Source: an uncultured Bacteroidales bacterium
GTDB lineage: Bacteria > Bacteroidota > Bacteroidia > Bacteroidales > Bacteroidaceae
Assembly (NCBI GenBank): GCA_937896105.1
Contig: CALBKR010000340.1
Span: forward strand, 1-9,063
Length of the DNA: 9,063 nucleotides
Reading direction: 5' to 3'
This document shows positions 1 through 7,939 of the stretch, in pieces; the stretch's first letter is position 1, and every line of letters starts with the position of its first letter. Below the pieces are notes generated by a model. The model searched no databases, had not been told where the DNA came from, and saw nothing but the letters and a program-made list of their open reading frames with translations. The translations under genes and the position numbers were made by a program.

Positions 1-1016
<1,016 letters not shown>

Positions 1017-1101
1017 TTATGTTGAACTATTGAATTGTATTGTACTACTATCAGCAACACTTTATGTAGTTGCTTTTGTTTTGAAAATCCTCTAAATCAT
1101 A

Positions 1102-1109
1102 CAAAAATA
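1102..1109 (-). promoter_or_regulatory. Candidate -7 box for the PFOR gene
   Basis: On the minus strand this reads TATTTTTG, an exact match to the Bacteroidetes -7 consensus TAnnTTTG. It would start a transcript near 1095 with a leader of about 90 nt before the ATG at 1004. No TTTG is seen at the expected -33 position about 19 bp upstream; that stretch is a run of seven T on this strand. The TATTTTTG at 1150-1143 is a competing candidate for the same gene. Confidence 0.35.
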
Positions 1110-1140
1110 CAAAATAAATGATAAAGCCTTAAAAAAATGG

Positions 1141-1162
1141 CACAAAAATACGTACTTTTGTG
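1141..1162. promoter_or_regulatory. 22-bp near-palindrome carrying back-to-back divergent -7 boxes
   Basis: The 22 bases are self-complementary at 10 of 11 pairs, centred on TACGTA (between 1151 and 1152). The right half contains TACTTTTG (1153-1160) on the plus strand and the left half contains TATTTTTG (1150-1143) on the minus strand. Both fit the Bacteroidetes -7 consensus TAnnTTTG. One would drive the GHL10 gene, with a start near 1167; the other would drive PFOR with a leader of about 130 nt. No convincing -33 TTTG is seen in either direction. The symmetry would suit a dimeric regulator, but it may simply follow from two facing promoters. Confidence 0.5.
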
Positions 1163-1173
1163 GTAAATTATTT

Positions 1174-2874
1174 ATGAATAGGTTCTTGTGCACATTTCTT
1201 TTGCTTCTTGTGCTGTTGCCCTTGCCGGCATCGGCACAGGGAATTGTGCCTGCCACGCACGGCTACGGCTATGCACCCAAGTACGAGTACCGTGCCGTGT
1301 GGCTCACCACCATTGAGAACCTCGACTGGCCGCATACACAGGTGAAGAACCCCGCCGATGTCGCGGTGCAGAAGAACGAGCTTGCCGTCATCCTCGACTC
1401 CCTGCAGGCTATGCACATAAACACCGTGCTGCTGCAGGTGAGAGTGCGCGGCGATGTCATCTACCCGTCGGCCATCGAACCCTTCTCGCACGTGCTCACA
1501 GGAGTGTCGGGCAAGAGCCCCGGCTACGACCCTTTGGCATTTGCCATTGAGGAGTGCCACAAACGCGGTATGCAGCTGCACGCCTGGCTCGTGACGCTGC
1601 CGCTGGGCAAGGCCGACCACGTAAGGCGTTTAGGCAAGAGAGCGCTCCCAGCAAAGGAGCGCAGCCTGTGCACGCGATATAAAGGCTCTTGGTATATGGA
1701 GCCCGGTAACCCGGCGACAGCCGATTACATAACTTCGCTTGTCAAGGAGATAGTTCAGGGTTATGATGTCGATGGCATACATCTCGACTATGTCCGCTAT
1801 CCCGATACTGTCGACGGTTACCCCGATGGTTCGCTCTACCGCAAATATGGCAGTGGCCGTTCGCTTGCCTCCTGGCGTCGTGCCAATATAACACATATAG
1901 CCTCGGCAGTCTATTCGGCCGTCAAGGAACTGAAACCGTGGGTTCGTGTCAGCTGTGCCCCCATCGGCAAGTATGATAACCTCACACGTTACAGCTCTTA
2001 TGGCTGGGATGCCTACAATACCGTCTATCAGGATGCCCAAGGGTGGCTGTGTGACGGCATTATGGATATTCTCTTCCCGATGATATATTTCACAGGCGAA
2101 CACTTCTACCCCTTTGTCCTCGACTGGTGCGAGAACAGCTATGGCCGTCACGTTGTGCCCGGGATAGGCATATACCGTCTTATGCCGCAGCACGGCAACT
2201 GGCCGGCGATAGAAATTGAGAGGCAGATGCGTACCTCGCGCAGTGCGGCAGCCGATGGAATAATGATGTTCCGCACAGCTCACCTTGTGGGCAATGCAGG
2301 CGGAGCACGTGACATATATACGGCTGTCTACGATACCCCGGCACTCGTGCCGCCGATGAGTTGGGTCTCCGATGTGCCATCAACCCCCTCGATAACCGTT
2401 TGCGAGCGTGACGGGAGCGGCGTCACCCTGCGGTGGAGCGAGGTTCAGCCTGCCGAAGGCTTCCCTGCCGTGCGATATAATGTCTATGCTGCTCTTGGCG
2501 ATACTGTCGATGTTCGCAATGCAAACAATCTTGTGGCTGCGTTGCTCTCCTCGCCTTCATACCGTTGGGAGTGTCGCACTGTCAAGGATGTTGCAGTGGC
2601 CATAACGGCTGTCGATGCCTGTGGGGTGGAGAGCAAGCCTCTCTTTGTGAATGCATCGGCCGGCGGTTCAATGAAGCGCGGCAGCGTGATACATCTTCCC
2701 GAGCCCCTTTCGTGGGGTCAGCGCATAAGCGTGCGCAATATCTATGGTGTCAAGGTACATTACGGCAAGTTTGTCAAGGATTTCAATGTCGGTGATTTTG
2801 CTCCAGGGCGTTACATCCTCACGGTCTACGACCGCCACGGGGCAATCCTGCATCGGGAGAATTTTATTCGATGA
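1174..2874 (+). CDS. Secreted GHL10/DUF187 family glycoside-hydrolase-like protein with FN3-like domain and C-terminal sorting-like domain
   Basis: A 566-residue exported protein. Residues 1-21 are a signal peptide (basic start, leucine-rich core, PASA before QG), so it acts in the periplasm or outside. Residues about 38-385 form the GHL10 (DUF187, COG1649) TIM-barrel-like domain: YRAVWLTTIENLDWP (39-53), NTVLLQVRVRGDVIYPS (83-99), the conserved GIHLDYVRYPD (201-211) and LFPMIYF (300-306). The family includes E. coli DigH (YddW), which cleaves peptidoglycan glycan strands lacking stem peptides, and Bacillus YngK. Residues about 395-495 have FN3 features (VTLRWSEV, VRYNVYA, ITAVDACGVESKP). Residues about 508-566 end in GRYILTVYDRHGAILHRENF, resembling a type A sorting domain of the type IX secretion system but without the usual terminal lysine. 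Substrate is inferred: denuded peptidoglycan, or another glycan. The start is fixed by the signal peptide; the preceding bases lack a Shine-Dalgarno sequence. It converges on the MCE/amidase operon. Confidence 0.9.
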   Translation: MNRFLCTFLLLLVLLPLPASAQGIVPATHGYGYAPKYEYRAVWLTTIENLDWPHTQVKNPADVAVQKNELAVILDSLQAMHINTVLLQVRVRGDVIYPSAIEPFSHVLTGVSGKSPGYDPLAFAIEECHKRGMQLHAWLVTLPLGKADHVRRLGKRALPAKERSLCTRYKGSWYMEPGNPATADYITSLVKEIVQGYDVDGIHLDYVRYPDTVDGYPDGSLYRKYGSGRSLASWRRANITHIASAVYSAVKELKPWVRVSCAPIGKYDNLTRYSSYGWDAYNTVYQDAQGWLCDGIMDILFPMIYFTGEHFYPFVLDWCENSYGRHVVPGIGIYRLMPQHGNWPAIEIERQMRTSRSAAADGIMMFRTAHLVGNAGGARDIYTAVYDTPALVPPMSWVSDVPSTPSITVCERDGSGVTLRWSEVQPAEGFPAVRYNVYAALGDTVDVRNANNLVAALLSSPSYRWECRTVKDVAVAITAVDACGVESKPLFVNASAGGSMKRGSVIHLPEPLSWGQRISVRNIYGVKVHYGKFVKDFNVGDFAPGRYILTVYDRHGAILHRENFIR

Positions 2875-2882
2875 CAATCTCC

Positions 2883-2932
2883 TATATAACCGCATCAGCG
2901 GGCGCCGCGGCGCCCGCTGATGCGGTTATATA
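2883..2932. terminator. Perfect 50-bp palindrome between convergent genes; probable bidirectional terminator
   Basis: The 50 bases are a perfect inverted repeat with 25-bp arms and no spacer, centred on CCGCGG at 2905-2910. The inner arms are GC-rich and the outer ends are TATATA. It fills most of the 68-bp gap between the GHL10 stop (2874) and the MCE stop (2943), where a shared terminator is expected. Transcribed either way it would fold into a stem of about 23 bp with a tight loop. No long T run follows on either strand, so it is not a textbook intrinsic terminator; the A/T outer stem may play that part. Confidence 0.65.
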
Positions 2933-2942
2933 ATCTGATGTC

Positions 2943-3845
2943 TCATTTCTTTTCCTTCTTTCCGAAAACCGAGAAATGTACATAGCGTTTCGGGTTCTGC
3001 TTCAAATCCTCAAGCAGCAGTTTTGCAGCCTCGCAGGTCTCGTTCAGCTTGCTGTAGAGCGTTGTGTCCTTGAGCAGCATACCTACGGAGCCCTCTCCCT
3101 CATTCAGCGCAGTGGTAATCTGCTGTATATTGTCAAGTGATGTCTCAAGGCTTGCCACCATCTGCTTGAAATCGACCTCGCTCAGCTGTGCCGAAACCTT
3201 CAGCAGGTCATCCTCGAGCTTTATGAGCTTCTCTGTTGCAGCCGGCAACTCCTTGCCGATGATGCCGTTCAGCTGCTGCGATGTGCTCTTGAGCTCTGCT
3301 GTCAGCGCTTCTACATTGTCGAGAGTGTTATTGATGGCAGGGTTCGATGCAATTGCATTTATCGATGTCAATATTGAGTCAATCTTCGGCAGCATTGCTT
3401 CCACCTTCGGCATCATATTGCCCACCTCGCCCAATGCGCCGGCATTCAACCGGCCTTTTATTGTAGAACCGGGCTTTATGTAATTGTTGCTGCTTCCCAG
3501 TACAAGGCTCATAGTGCTTCCGCCCATCAGCTTGTTATGTATTTCGGCGTGGCTATCCTCGGGGATACGCATCCCGGCCTCTATGCTCACAGTCACATAG
3601 ACAGTCCTGCTCCTGTTGAAATCGAACTCAATGTCACTCACGTTGCCCACCTTGCATCCGTTTACATATACCGGTGCCGAGTTGGTAATCTCGCCGATAT
3701 CGGCGAACTCTATGCGATACTTGTCGGTGTCGTCGAAAATGTCGATTCCCTTGAAGAAATTTATAAGGAAATAGATGATGCAAAGGGCTACGACACCAAG
3801 TATGCCAACCCAAAGCTCTTTTGGAAATCTCTTTATTCTGCTCAT
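2943..3845 (-). CDS. MlaD-family MCE domain lipid-transport protein
   Basis: A 300-residue protein anchored in the inner membrane. Residues 11-30 (LWVGILGVVALCIIYFLINF) form one transmembrane helix. Residues about 40-118 form an MCE domain (YRIEFADIGEITNSAPVYVN, GCKVGNVSDIEF, IHNKLMGGSTMSLVLG), and residues about 140-280 look like a long helical region, ending in LKQNPKRYVHFSVFGKKEKK. MCE proteins form rings or tubes that carry phospholipids or other hydrophobic molecules across the periplasm, usually driven by an ABC transporter (MlaE permease, MlaF ATPase). Neither partner is in this window, so which transporter it serves is unknown. The ATG overlaps the amidase stop codon as ATGA (3845-3842), so translation is probably coupled and the gene has no need of its own promoter. 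The length suits a single-MCE MlaD-like protein. The family is certain; the cargo is not. Confidence 0.93.
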   Translation of the reverse strand: MSRIKRFPKELWVGILGVVALCIIYFLINFFKGIDIFDDTDKYRIEFADIGEITNSAPVYVNGCKVGNVSDIEFDFNRSRTVYVTVSIEAGMRIPEDSHAEIHNKLMGGSTMSLVLGSSNNYIKPGSTIKGRLNAGALGEVGNMMPKVEAMLPKIDSILTSINAIASNPAINNTLDNVEALTAELKSTSQQLNGIIGKELPAATEKLIKLEDDLLKVSAQLSEVDFKQMVASLETSLDNIQQITTALNEGEGSVGMLLKDTTLYSKLNETCEAAKLLLEDLKQNPKRYVHFSVFGKKEKK

Positions 3846-4972
3846 TTACTCTGCTTTTTAAAGATATCTATGGCTTCGCGGGTGTTTATCTTCTCGCCGT
3901 TGAGGAAAGCAATGATAAAGGCATCCTTGAACTTGCCAGATATCTGCTTCTTTAATTTCAATATCTCGTTATAATCCTCGCTCTCGCCGTATGTGTATTT
4001 GTAGACTCCGTTCTCCTTGTAGCAGTCGACCTTCAGCCCCTTGAACCTCTTGTCGTTGCTCTTGAGCTTGCTGCCCGATGTCATAATCTGTATCTTGAAA
4101 ACCGGGCTGTCGCTCTTTTTCTGTTGCCCTGCACTCTTTGGCGGCTCTTTATCCTCAACCCTGTTTCCCGTTTTATTCTCCTTTCCTTTGCCGTAGAGCT
4201 CATAATACTCGGCAAATCCCTCGAAAATACCCTTTGCAAGCTTCTTCTGCCCCTCTTTCGACGCAATCAAATTCTCGTCGCTCCTGTTGGTTATGAAACC
4301 GAGCTCCACAAGAATGCTCGGCATCACCGTGCGGTGCAGCACAAGGAAACCTGCCGATGACACGCCTCGGTCATTCAGCTTGCTGTTCTTCACCATTCCG
4401 TTCTGCACCATCTGCGCCAGCTTCACGCTCAGCTCCATATCGTGGCTGCGCATTAGCTCAAATATTATATAGCTCTCGCTCGAACGTGGGTCAAAGCCCT
4501 TGTATGTCTCCTCGAAATTCTCCTCGGTGAGGATTACCTCGTTCTCGTACATAGCAGCCGCCTTTGCCTCGGCATCACTGCCTGCACCGAGCGTGAATGT
4601 CTGGCAGCCATTGGCATTCTTGTTCTTGCTTGCGTTGGAGTGTATTGAGATGAAAAGGTTAGCATTGGCCTTGTTGGCAATGTCGGCGCGCTTGGAAAGC
4701 GGAATCTTCACATCCTTTGGCCTTGTGAATATGACCTTGACCTCGGGATACTCCTCGTTTATCATTTCGGCAAGCATCTTCGACACGCTCTGGTTGATGT
4801 TCTTCTCATACGACTTGCGTCCCACAGCACCGGGGTCTACACCGCCGTGCCCGGCATCAATCACAACGGTAAAAGGCTTCTTGCCCTGCTTCTGTGCCAT
4901 AGCCTGCGGCACGGCAACCAGTAACAGCAACAGCAGGAGCACCGCTCTTATGCTAATGGTGAATTGCTTCAT
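3842..4972 (-). CDS. N-acetylmuramoyl-L-alanine amidase (Amidase_3) with SPOR-like C-terminus
   Basis: A 376-residue periplasmic zinc amidase that cleaves the bond between muramic acid and L-alanine, removing stem peptides from peptidoglycan, often during cell separation. Residues 1-26 are a signal peptide ending AMA before QKQG. The catalytic domain covers about 34-257 and carries every expected residue: zinc ligands His42 (in DAGHGGVDPGAVG), Glu56 (YEKNIN) and His111 (SIHSNA), and catalytic Glu223 (LVELGFITN). The stretch 131-195 between His111 and Glu223 is long and charged, as in AmiC/AmiB-type amidases where a helix in this place blocks the active site until an activator binds; that regulation is inferred here. 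After a Lys/Glu-rich linker (258-289), residues about 290-360 (FKIQIMTSGSKL, YKYTYGES, AFIIAFLNGEKI) look like a SPOR domain, which binds denuded glycan at division sites. It is the first gene of an operon with the MCE gene, overlapping it by 4 bp, and has a strong promoter at 5030-5060. Confidence 0.95.
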   Translation of the reverse strand: MKQFTISIRAVLLLLLLLVAVPQAMAQKQGKKPFTVVIDAGHGGVDPGAVGRKSYEKNINQSVSKMLAEMINEEYPEVKVIFTRPKDVKIPLSKRADIANKANANLFISIHSNASKNKNANGCQTFTLGAGSDAEAKAAAMYENEVILTEENFEETYKGFDPRSSESYIIFELMRSHDMELSVKLAQMVQNGMVKNSKLNDRGVSSAGFLVLHRTVMPSILVELGFITNRSDENLIASKEGQKKLAKGIFEGFAEYYELYGKGKENKTGNRVEDKEPPKSAGQQKKSDSPVFKIQIMTSGSKLKSNDKRFKGLKVDCYKENGVYKYTYGESEDYNEILKLKKQISGKFKDAFIIAFLNGEKINTREAIDIFKKQSK

Positions 4973-5029
4973 AAACAGTTAAAAACCTGAAATTGTTTCG
5001 CAAAAAACAGGCATTTTTGAAATTTTCTG

Positions 5030-5060
5030 CAAAAATAACCCAATTATTACAAACGGCAAA
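5030..5060 (-). promoter_or_regulatory. Bacteroidetes-type promoter for the amidase-MCE operon
   Basis: On the minus strand a -33 TTTG (5060-5057) is followed, after exactly 19 bp, by the -7 box TATTTTTG (5037-5030). Both elements match the Bacteroidetes primary sigma factor consensus at its usual spacing. Transcription should start near 5023, giving a leader of about 50 nt before the amidase ATG at 4972. This is the best-formed promoter in the window. Confidence 0.7.
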
Positions 5061-5129
5061 AGTGAATACTTTTATTTTGACATTTTTAACCAATAGGCGT
5101 GCTGTGCAGTGCTTTTTTAACCTAAAATG

Positions 5130-5159
5130 TTGCAGTAGCCGCTTTTTTTTGTATTTTCG
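5130..5159 (+). promoter_or_regulatory. Candidate malQ promoter with a T8 run in the spacer
   Basis: TTG at 5130-5132 lies 19 bp upstream of TATTTTCG at 5152-5159, a one-base departure from the Bacteroidetes -7 consensus TAnnTTTG. The start would fall near 5166, leaving a leader of about 18 nt before the malQ ATG at 5184. Eight consecutive T (5143-5150) make up nearly half of the spacer. It is divergent from the amidase promoter, about 70 bp away. Confidence 0.5.
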
Positions 5160-5183
5160 CGTGGATATAAAAAACAATCTCCG

Positions 5184-7880
5184 ATGCATTCATTAGAATT
5201 CAATATAAGGTACAATGTCAGCGACGGCGCTGCGCTGCATCTCTGCTACAGGCTCGACGACAACGGCGATGTGCAGGAGGGCTGCATTGCACTGCGCGAG
5301 GTTCAGAAAGGGTGGTGGGTCTGCTCGATGGATGTCGATGACCGATATCCCAACATCTGCTACGGCTACGAGCTGCGTCTTGGCGGCTGCACTCTTTGTT
5401 CCGAGTGGGCCGGAACACCCCACACCCTGCGTTTCAACTGCGTGAACCGCAACTACATTGTCCACGATATGTGGCTCGACTCTCCGGCCGGCTACTATGA
5501 GCAGACAAACCTGTTCCGCTTCTTCAACAGGCAGGCAAGGGAACTTGACGAGCCGTCGGTCAACTGGTACAACCGCAGTGTCACCTTTTCGGTTTATGCC
5601 ACAGGCCTGCGTCGCAACGAGCGGTTGCATCTTGTGGGCGATGCCGGTGTGCTCGGTAGCTGGGAACCTGCAAAGGCTCTGCCAATGCAGCAGCGTGTGC
5701 GCAACCGTTGGAGTGTCACATTTGATGTGTCTACACTGTGGAGCGGTGGCCTCTACTACAAGTTCATCGCCATTGACGACGAAGGCAATGTGCGTTGGGA
5801 GAGTGGCGACAACCGTCACATACTGCTCCCCGATTTCGAGCCGTCGACAAACTACTTCTATCAGCTCGACGCCCTCACCTTCGATGCCCCGTCGTTGCGC
5901 TTGGCAGGAACCGTAATACCCCTCTTCTCGTTGCGTTCGTCACACGGGTGGGGTATCGGCGATTTCGGCGACATAAAGCTCTTTGCCGATTGGCTCGCCT
6001 CCACAGGGCAGAACATACTTCAGCTTCTGCCCGTCAACGATACCACCGTGTGCGGCGGCAACGAGGACTCATACCCCTACAACTGCGTCTCGGTTTTCGC
6101 ACTGAACCCCATATACACCGATATCTCCGCGCTTCCTGCACTCTCAAAGGCAAGGCGCAACGCCTTCTACCAAAAGGAGCGCGAGGCGCTTAATGCCCTG
6201 CCCACGGTCGAGTATGCCAAGGTCTACCGCCTGAAGATAAACTATCTGCGCGAGCTCTTTGAAGAGGTGGGCAGCGATGTGCTCTCAAGCGAGGGATATA
6301 TCGCCTTTGAAAAGGAGCAACAGCAGTGGCTCAAGCCCTATGCCCTGTTCCGTTTCCTCTCCTCGCGTCTGCACAGCAACATCTGGGATTGGGGCGACTA
6401 TTCCGCTTATGGGAGCGACACTATGGAGCGTGTCATTGCCGAGTATCCCGATGCCGTCTACGAGGTACGTTTCCACAGCTATGTGCAGTACCTGCTCTAT
6501 ACACAGCTCTCCGACGCCCACAACTATGCCAACAGCCACGGTATTGCGCTTAAAGGCGATATCCCTATCGGCGTGGCGCCCAATGGAGTCGATGTATGGT
6601 GCGACCGCGAGCAGTTCAACCTCGCAGTGTCGGCAGGCGCTCCGCCCGATATGTTCGCCGCCGATGGCCAGAACTGGGGCTTCCCCACATACAACTGGCA
6701 GGTGATGGCAGCCGACGGCTATGCCTGGTGGCGTCGCCGTCTGCAATATATGTCGCGTTTCTTCGATGCCTATCGCATCGACCATATACTTGGCTTCTTC
6801 CGCATCTGGGAAATCCCGCGCACGGCAACAAGCGGCCTTGCCGGCAGTTTCTCGCCCAATCGCCCGCTCTCGGTCGAGGAGATGGCCGTTGCAGGCTTTG
6901 CCTTCGACGAGTCGCGTCACACAGTGCCATATATCGACGATGCGCTGCTGAAGAAGCATTTTCCACGCAAGGCAAGGCAAATCATCGATGCCTTCCTGTG
7001 CGAGAATGGCGACGGAACCTACCGTTTCAAGCCCGAAATTACCGATGCCAACACACTGGCCTATTACATATACGAGCGCACGCCCAAGCTGCCGCAGCCT
7101 ATGAAGGATGCCCTCTTGCGCATATATGGCAGTGTGCTCTTTATGCGCGACCTCAACACCCCGACGCTGTTCGTTCCGCGCATCCTTGGCAGCGACACCG
7201 GTGCCTATGCACAGCTCACACAAAGCGAGCGCATAGCCTACGACCGCATATACGAGGACTATTTCTACAACCGCCACACAATGTTCTGGTTCCGCGAGGG
7301 AATACGCAAACTCACACCGCTGTTGCTTTCGACACAAATGACAGCTTGTGGCGAGGATTTGGGAATGATACCGGCCTGCGTGCCCTGGGTTATGAAGAAC
7401 CTTCAGGTGCTCTCGCTCGAGATACAGCGTATGCCAAAGCTCTATGGCGAGACATTTGCCGATACCGGGCGTTACCCTTACCTGTCGGTAGCCACACCCT
7501 CGACTCACGATATGAGCACCTTGCGTGGCTGGTGGCGAGAGGATGAGGCACTATCGCAGCAGTTCTACAACAATGTCCTGGGCTTCGATGGCAAGGCACC
7601 GCTTGAGATGGACGGCCGCATTGCATACACAATCCTTGCCCGGCATCTTGCCTCGCCGTCGGCCTTCGCTCTCTTCGCTTGGCAGGACTGGATGGCTATG
7701 GACGAGCGTCTTCGCCGCGACAACCCCGACGACGAACGCATCAATGTGCCGTCGAACCGCGACCACCAGTGGAGCTACCGTATGCACATCCCCATCGAAC
7801 AGCTTATGCAGGAGCGTGCCTTCAACGAAACCGTGCAGCGTATGATTGCCGACGCAGGAAGGGGAGAGTACAGAGTATAA
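5184..7880 (+). CDS. malQ: 4-alpha-glucanotransferase (GH77, DPE2-type) with N-terminal starch-binding domains
   Basis: Transfers glucosyl units between alpha-1,4-glucans (maltose, maltodextrin, glycogen) in the cytoplasm; there is no signal peptide. It has 898 residues against about 500 for a minimal MalQ. Residues about 1-90 and 130-228 are two carbohydrate-binding domains; the second is clearly CBM20-like (VTFSVYATGL, LVGDAGVLGSWEP, RWSVTFDV, YYKFIAIDDEGNVRWESGDNR). The GH77 barrel runs from about 240: SHGWGIGDFGD (253-263), LLPVNDTT (281-288), KGDIPIGV (457-464), the nucleophile Asp533 in RIDH, the acid/base Glu724 in CGEDLG and Asp776 in PSTHD. Asp533 and Glu724 are 191 residues apart, about 140 more than in Thermus amylomaltase (Asp293, Glu340), matching the insertion that defines plant DPE2 and its bacterial relatives. 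The ATG at 5184 begins the first CBM domain at once, and no Shine-Dalgarno sequence is seen. The last codons, GEYRV and stop, lie in repeat-like sequence. It is followed 59 bp later by the FNT gene, perhaps co-transcribed. Confidence 0.96.
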   Translation: MHSLEFNIRYNVSDGAALHLCYRLDDNGDVQEGCIALREVQKGWWVCSMDVDDRYPNICYGYELRLGGCTLCSEWAGTPHTLRFNCVNRNYIVHDMWLDSPAGYYEQTNLFRFFNRQARELDEPSVNWYNRSVTFSVYATGLRRNERLHLVGDAGVLGSWEPAKALPMQQRVRNRWSVTFDVSTLWSGGLYYKFIAIDDEGNVRWESGDNRHILLPDFEPSTNYFYQLDALTFDAPSLRLAGTVIPLFSLRSSHGWGIGDFGDIKLFADWLASTGQNILQLLPVNDTTVCGGNEDSYPYNCVSVFALNPIYTDISALPALSKARRNAFYQKEREALNALPTVEYAKVYRLKINYLRELFEEVGSDVLSSEGYIAFEKEQQQWLKPYALFRFLSSRLHSNIWDWGDYSAYGSDTMERVIAEYPDAVYEVRFHSYVQYLLYTQLSDAHNYANSHGIALKGDIPIGVAPNGVDVWCDREQFNLAVSAGAPPDMFAADGQNWGFPTYNWQVMAADGYAWWRRRLQYMSRFFDAYRIDHILGFFRIWEIPRTATSGLAGSFSPNRPLSVEEMAVAGFAFDESRHTVPYIDDALLKKHFPRKARQIIDAFLCENGDGTYRFKPEITDANTLAYYIYERTPKLPQPMKDALLRIYGSVLFMRDLNTPTLFVPRILGSDTGAYAQLTQSERIAYDRIYEDYFYNRHTMFWFREGIRKLTPLLLSTQMTACGEDLGMIPACVPWVMKNLQVLSLEIQRMPKLYGETFADTGRYPYLSVATPSTHDMSTLRGWWREDEALSQQFYNNVLGFDGKAPLEMDGRIAYTILARHLASPSAFALFAWQDWMAMDERLRRDNPDDERINVPSNRDHQWSYRMHIPIEQLMQERAFNETVQRMIADAGRGEYRV
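7864..7877 (+). repeat. Fragment of the GAGTACAGA repeat inside the malQ 3' end
   Basis: The bases GAGAGTACAGAGTA just before the malQ stop codon resemble the low-complexity tract at 8611-8690; twelve of them (GAGAGTACAGAG) recur exactly there at 8645-8656. They encode the last residues of MalQ. Confidence 0.5.
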
Positions 7881-7939
7881 ATGACTGGATGCCTTGGTAA
7901 CCCTTAACTCCTTTAAGCATACATAAAACTAAAATAAAT

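Noticed and set aside
1630..2283. 217-codon open frame on the minus strand
   Set aside because: Antisense to the GHL10 domain, without family features.
6285..7508. 407-codon open frame on the minus strand
   Set aside because: It is antisense to the malQ catalytic domain, rich in Cys, His and Val as antisense frames of GC-rich genes tend to be, and has no domain or signal.
7881..7907. Nine-codon reading frame directly after the malQ stop
   Set aside because: Too short to judge; it starts at the first base after the stop and has no other support as a leader peptide.
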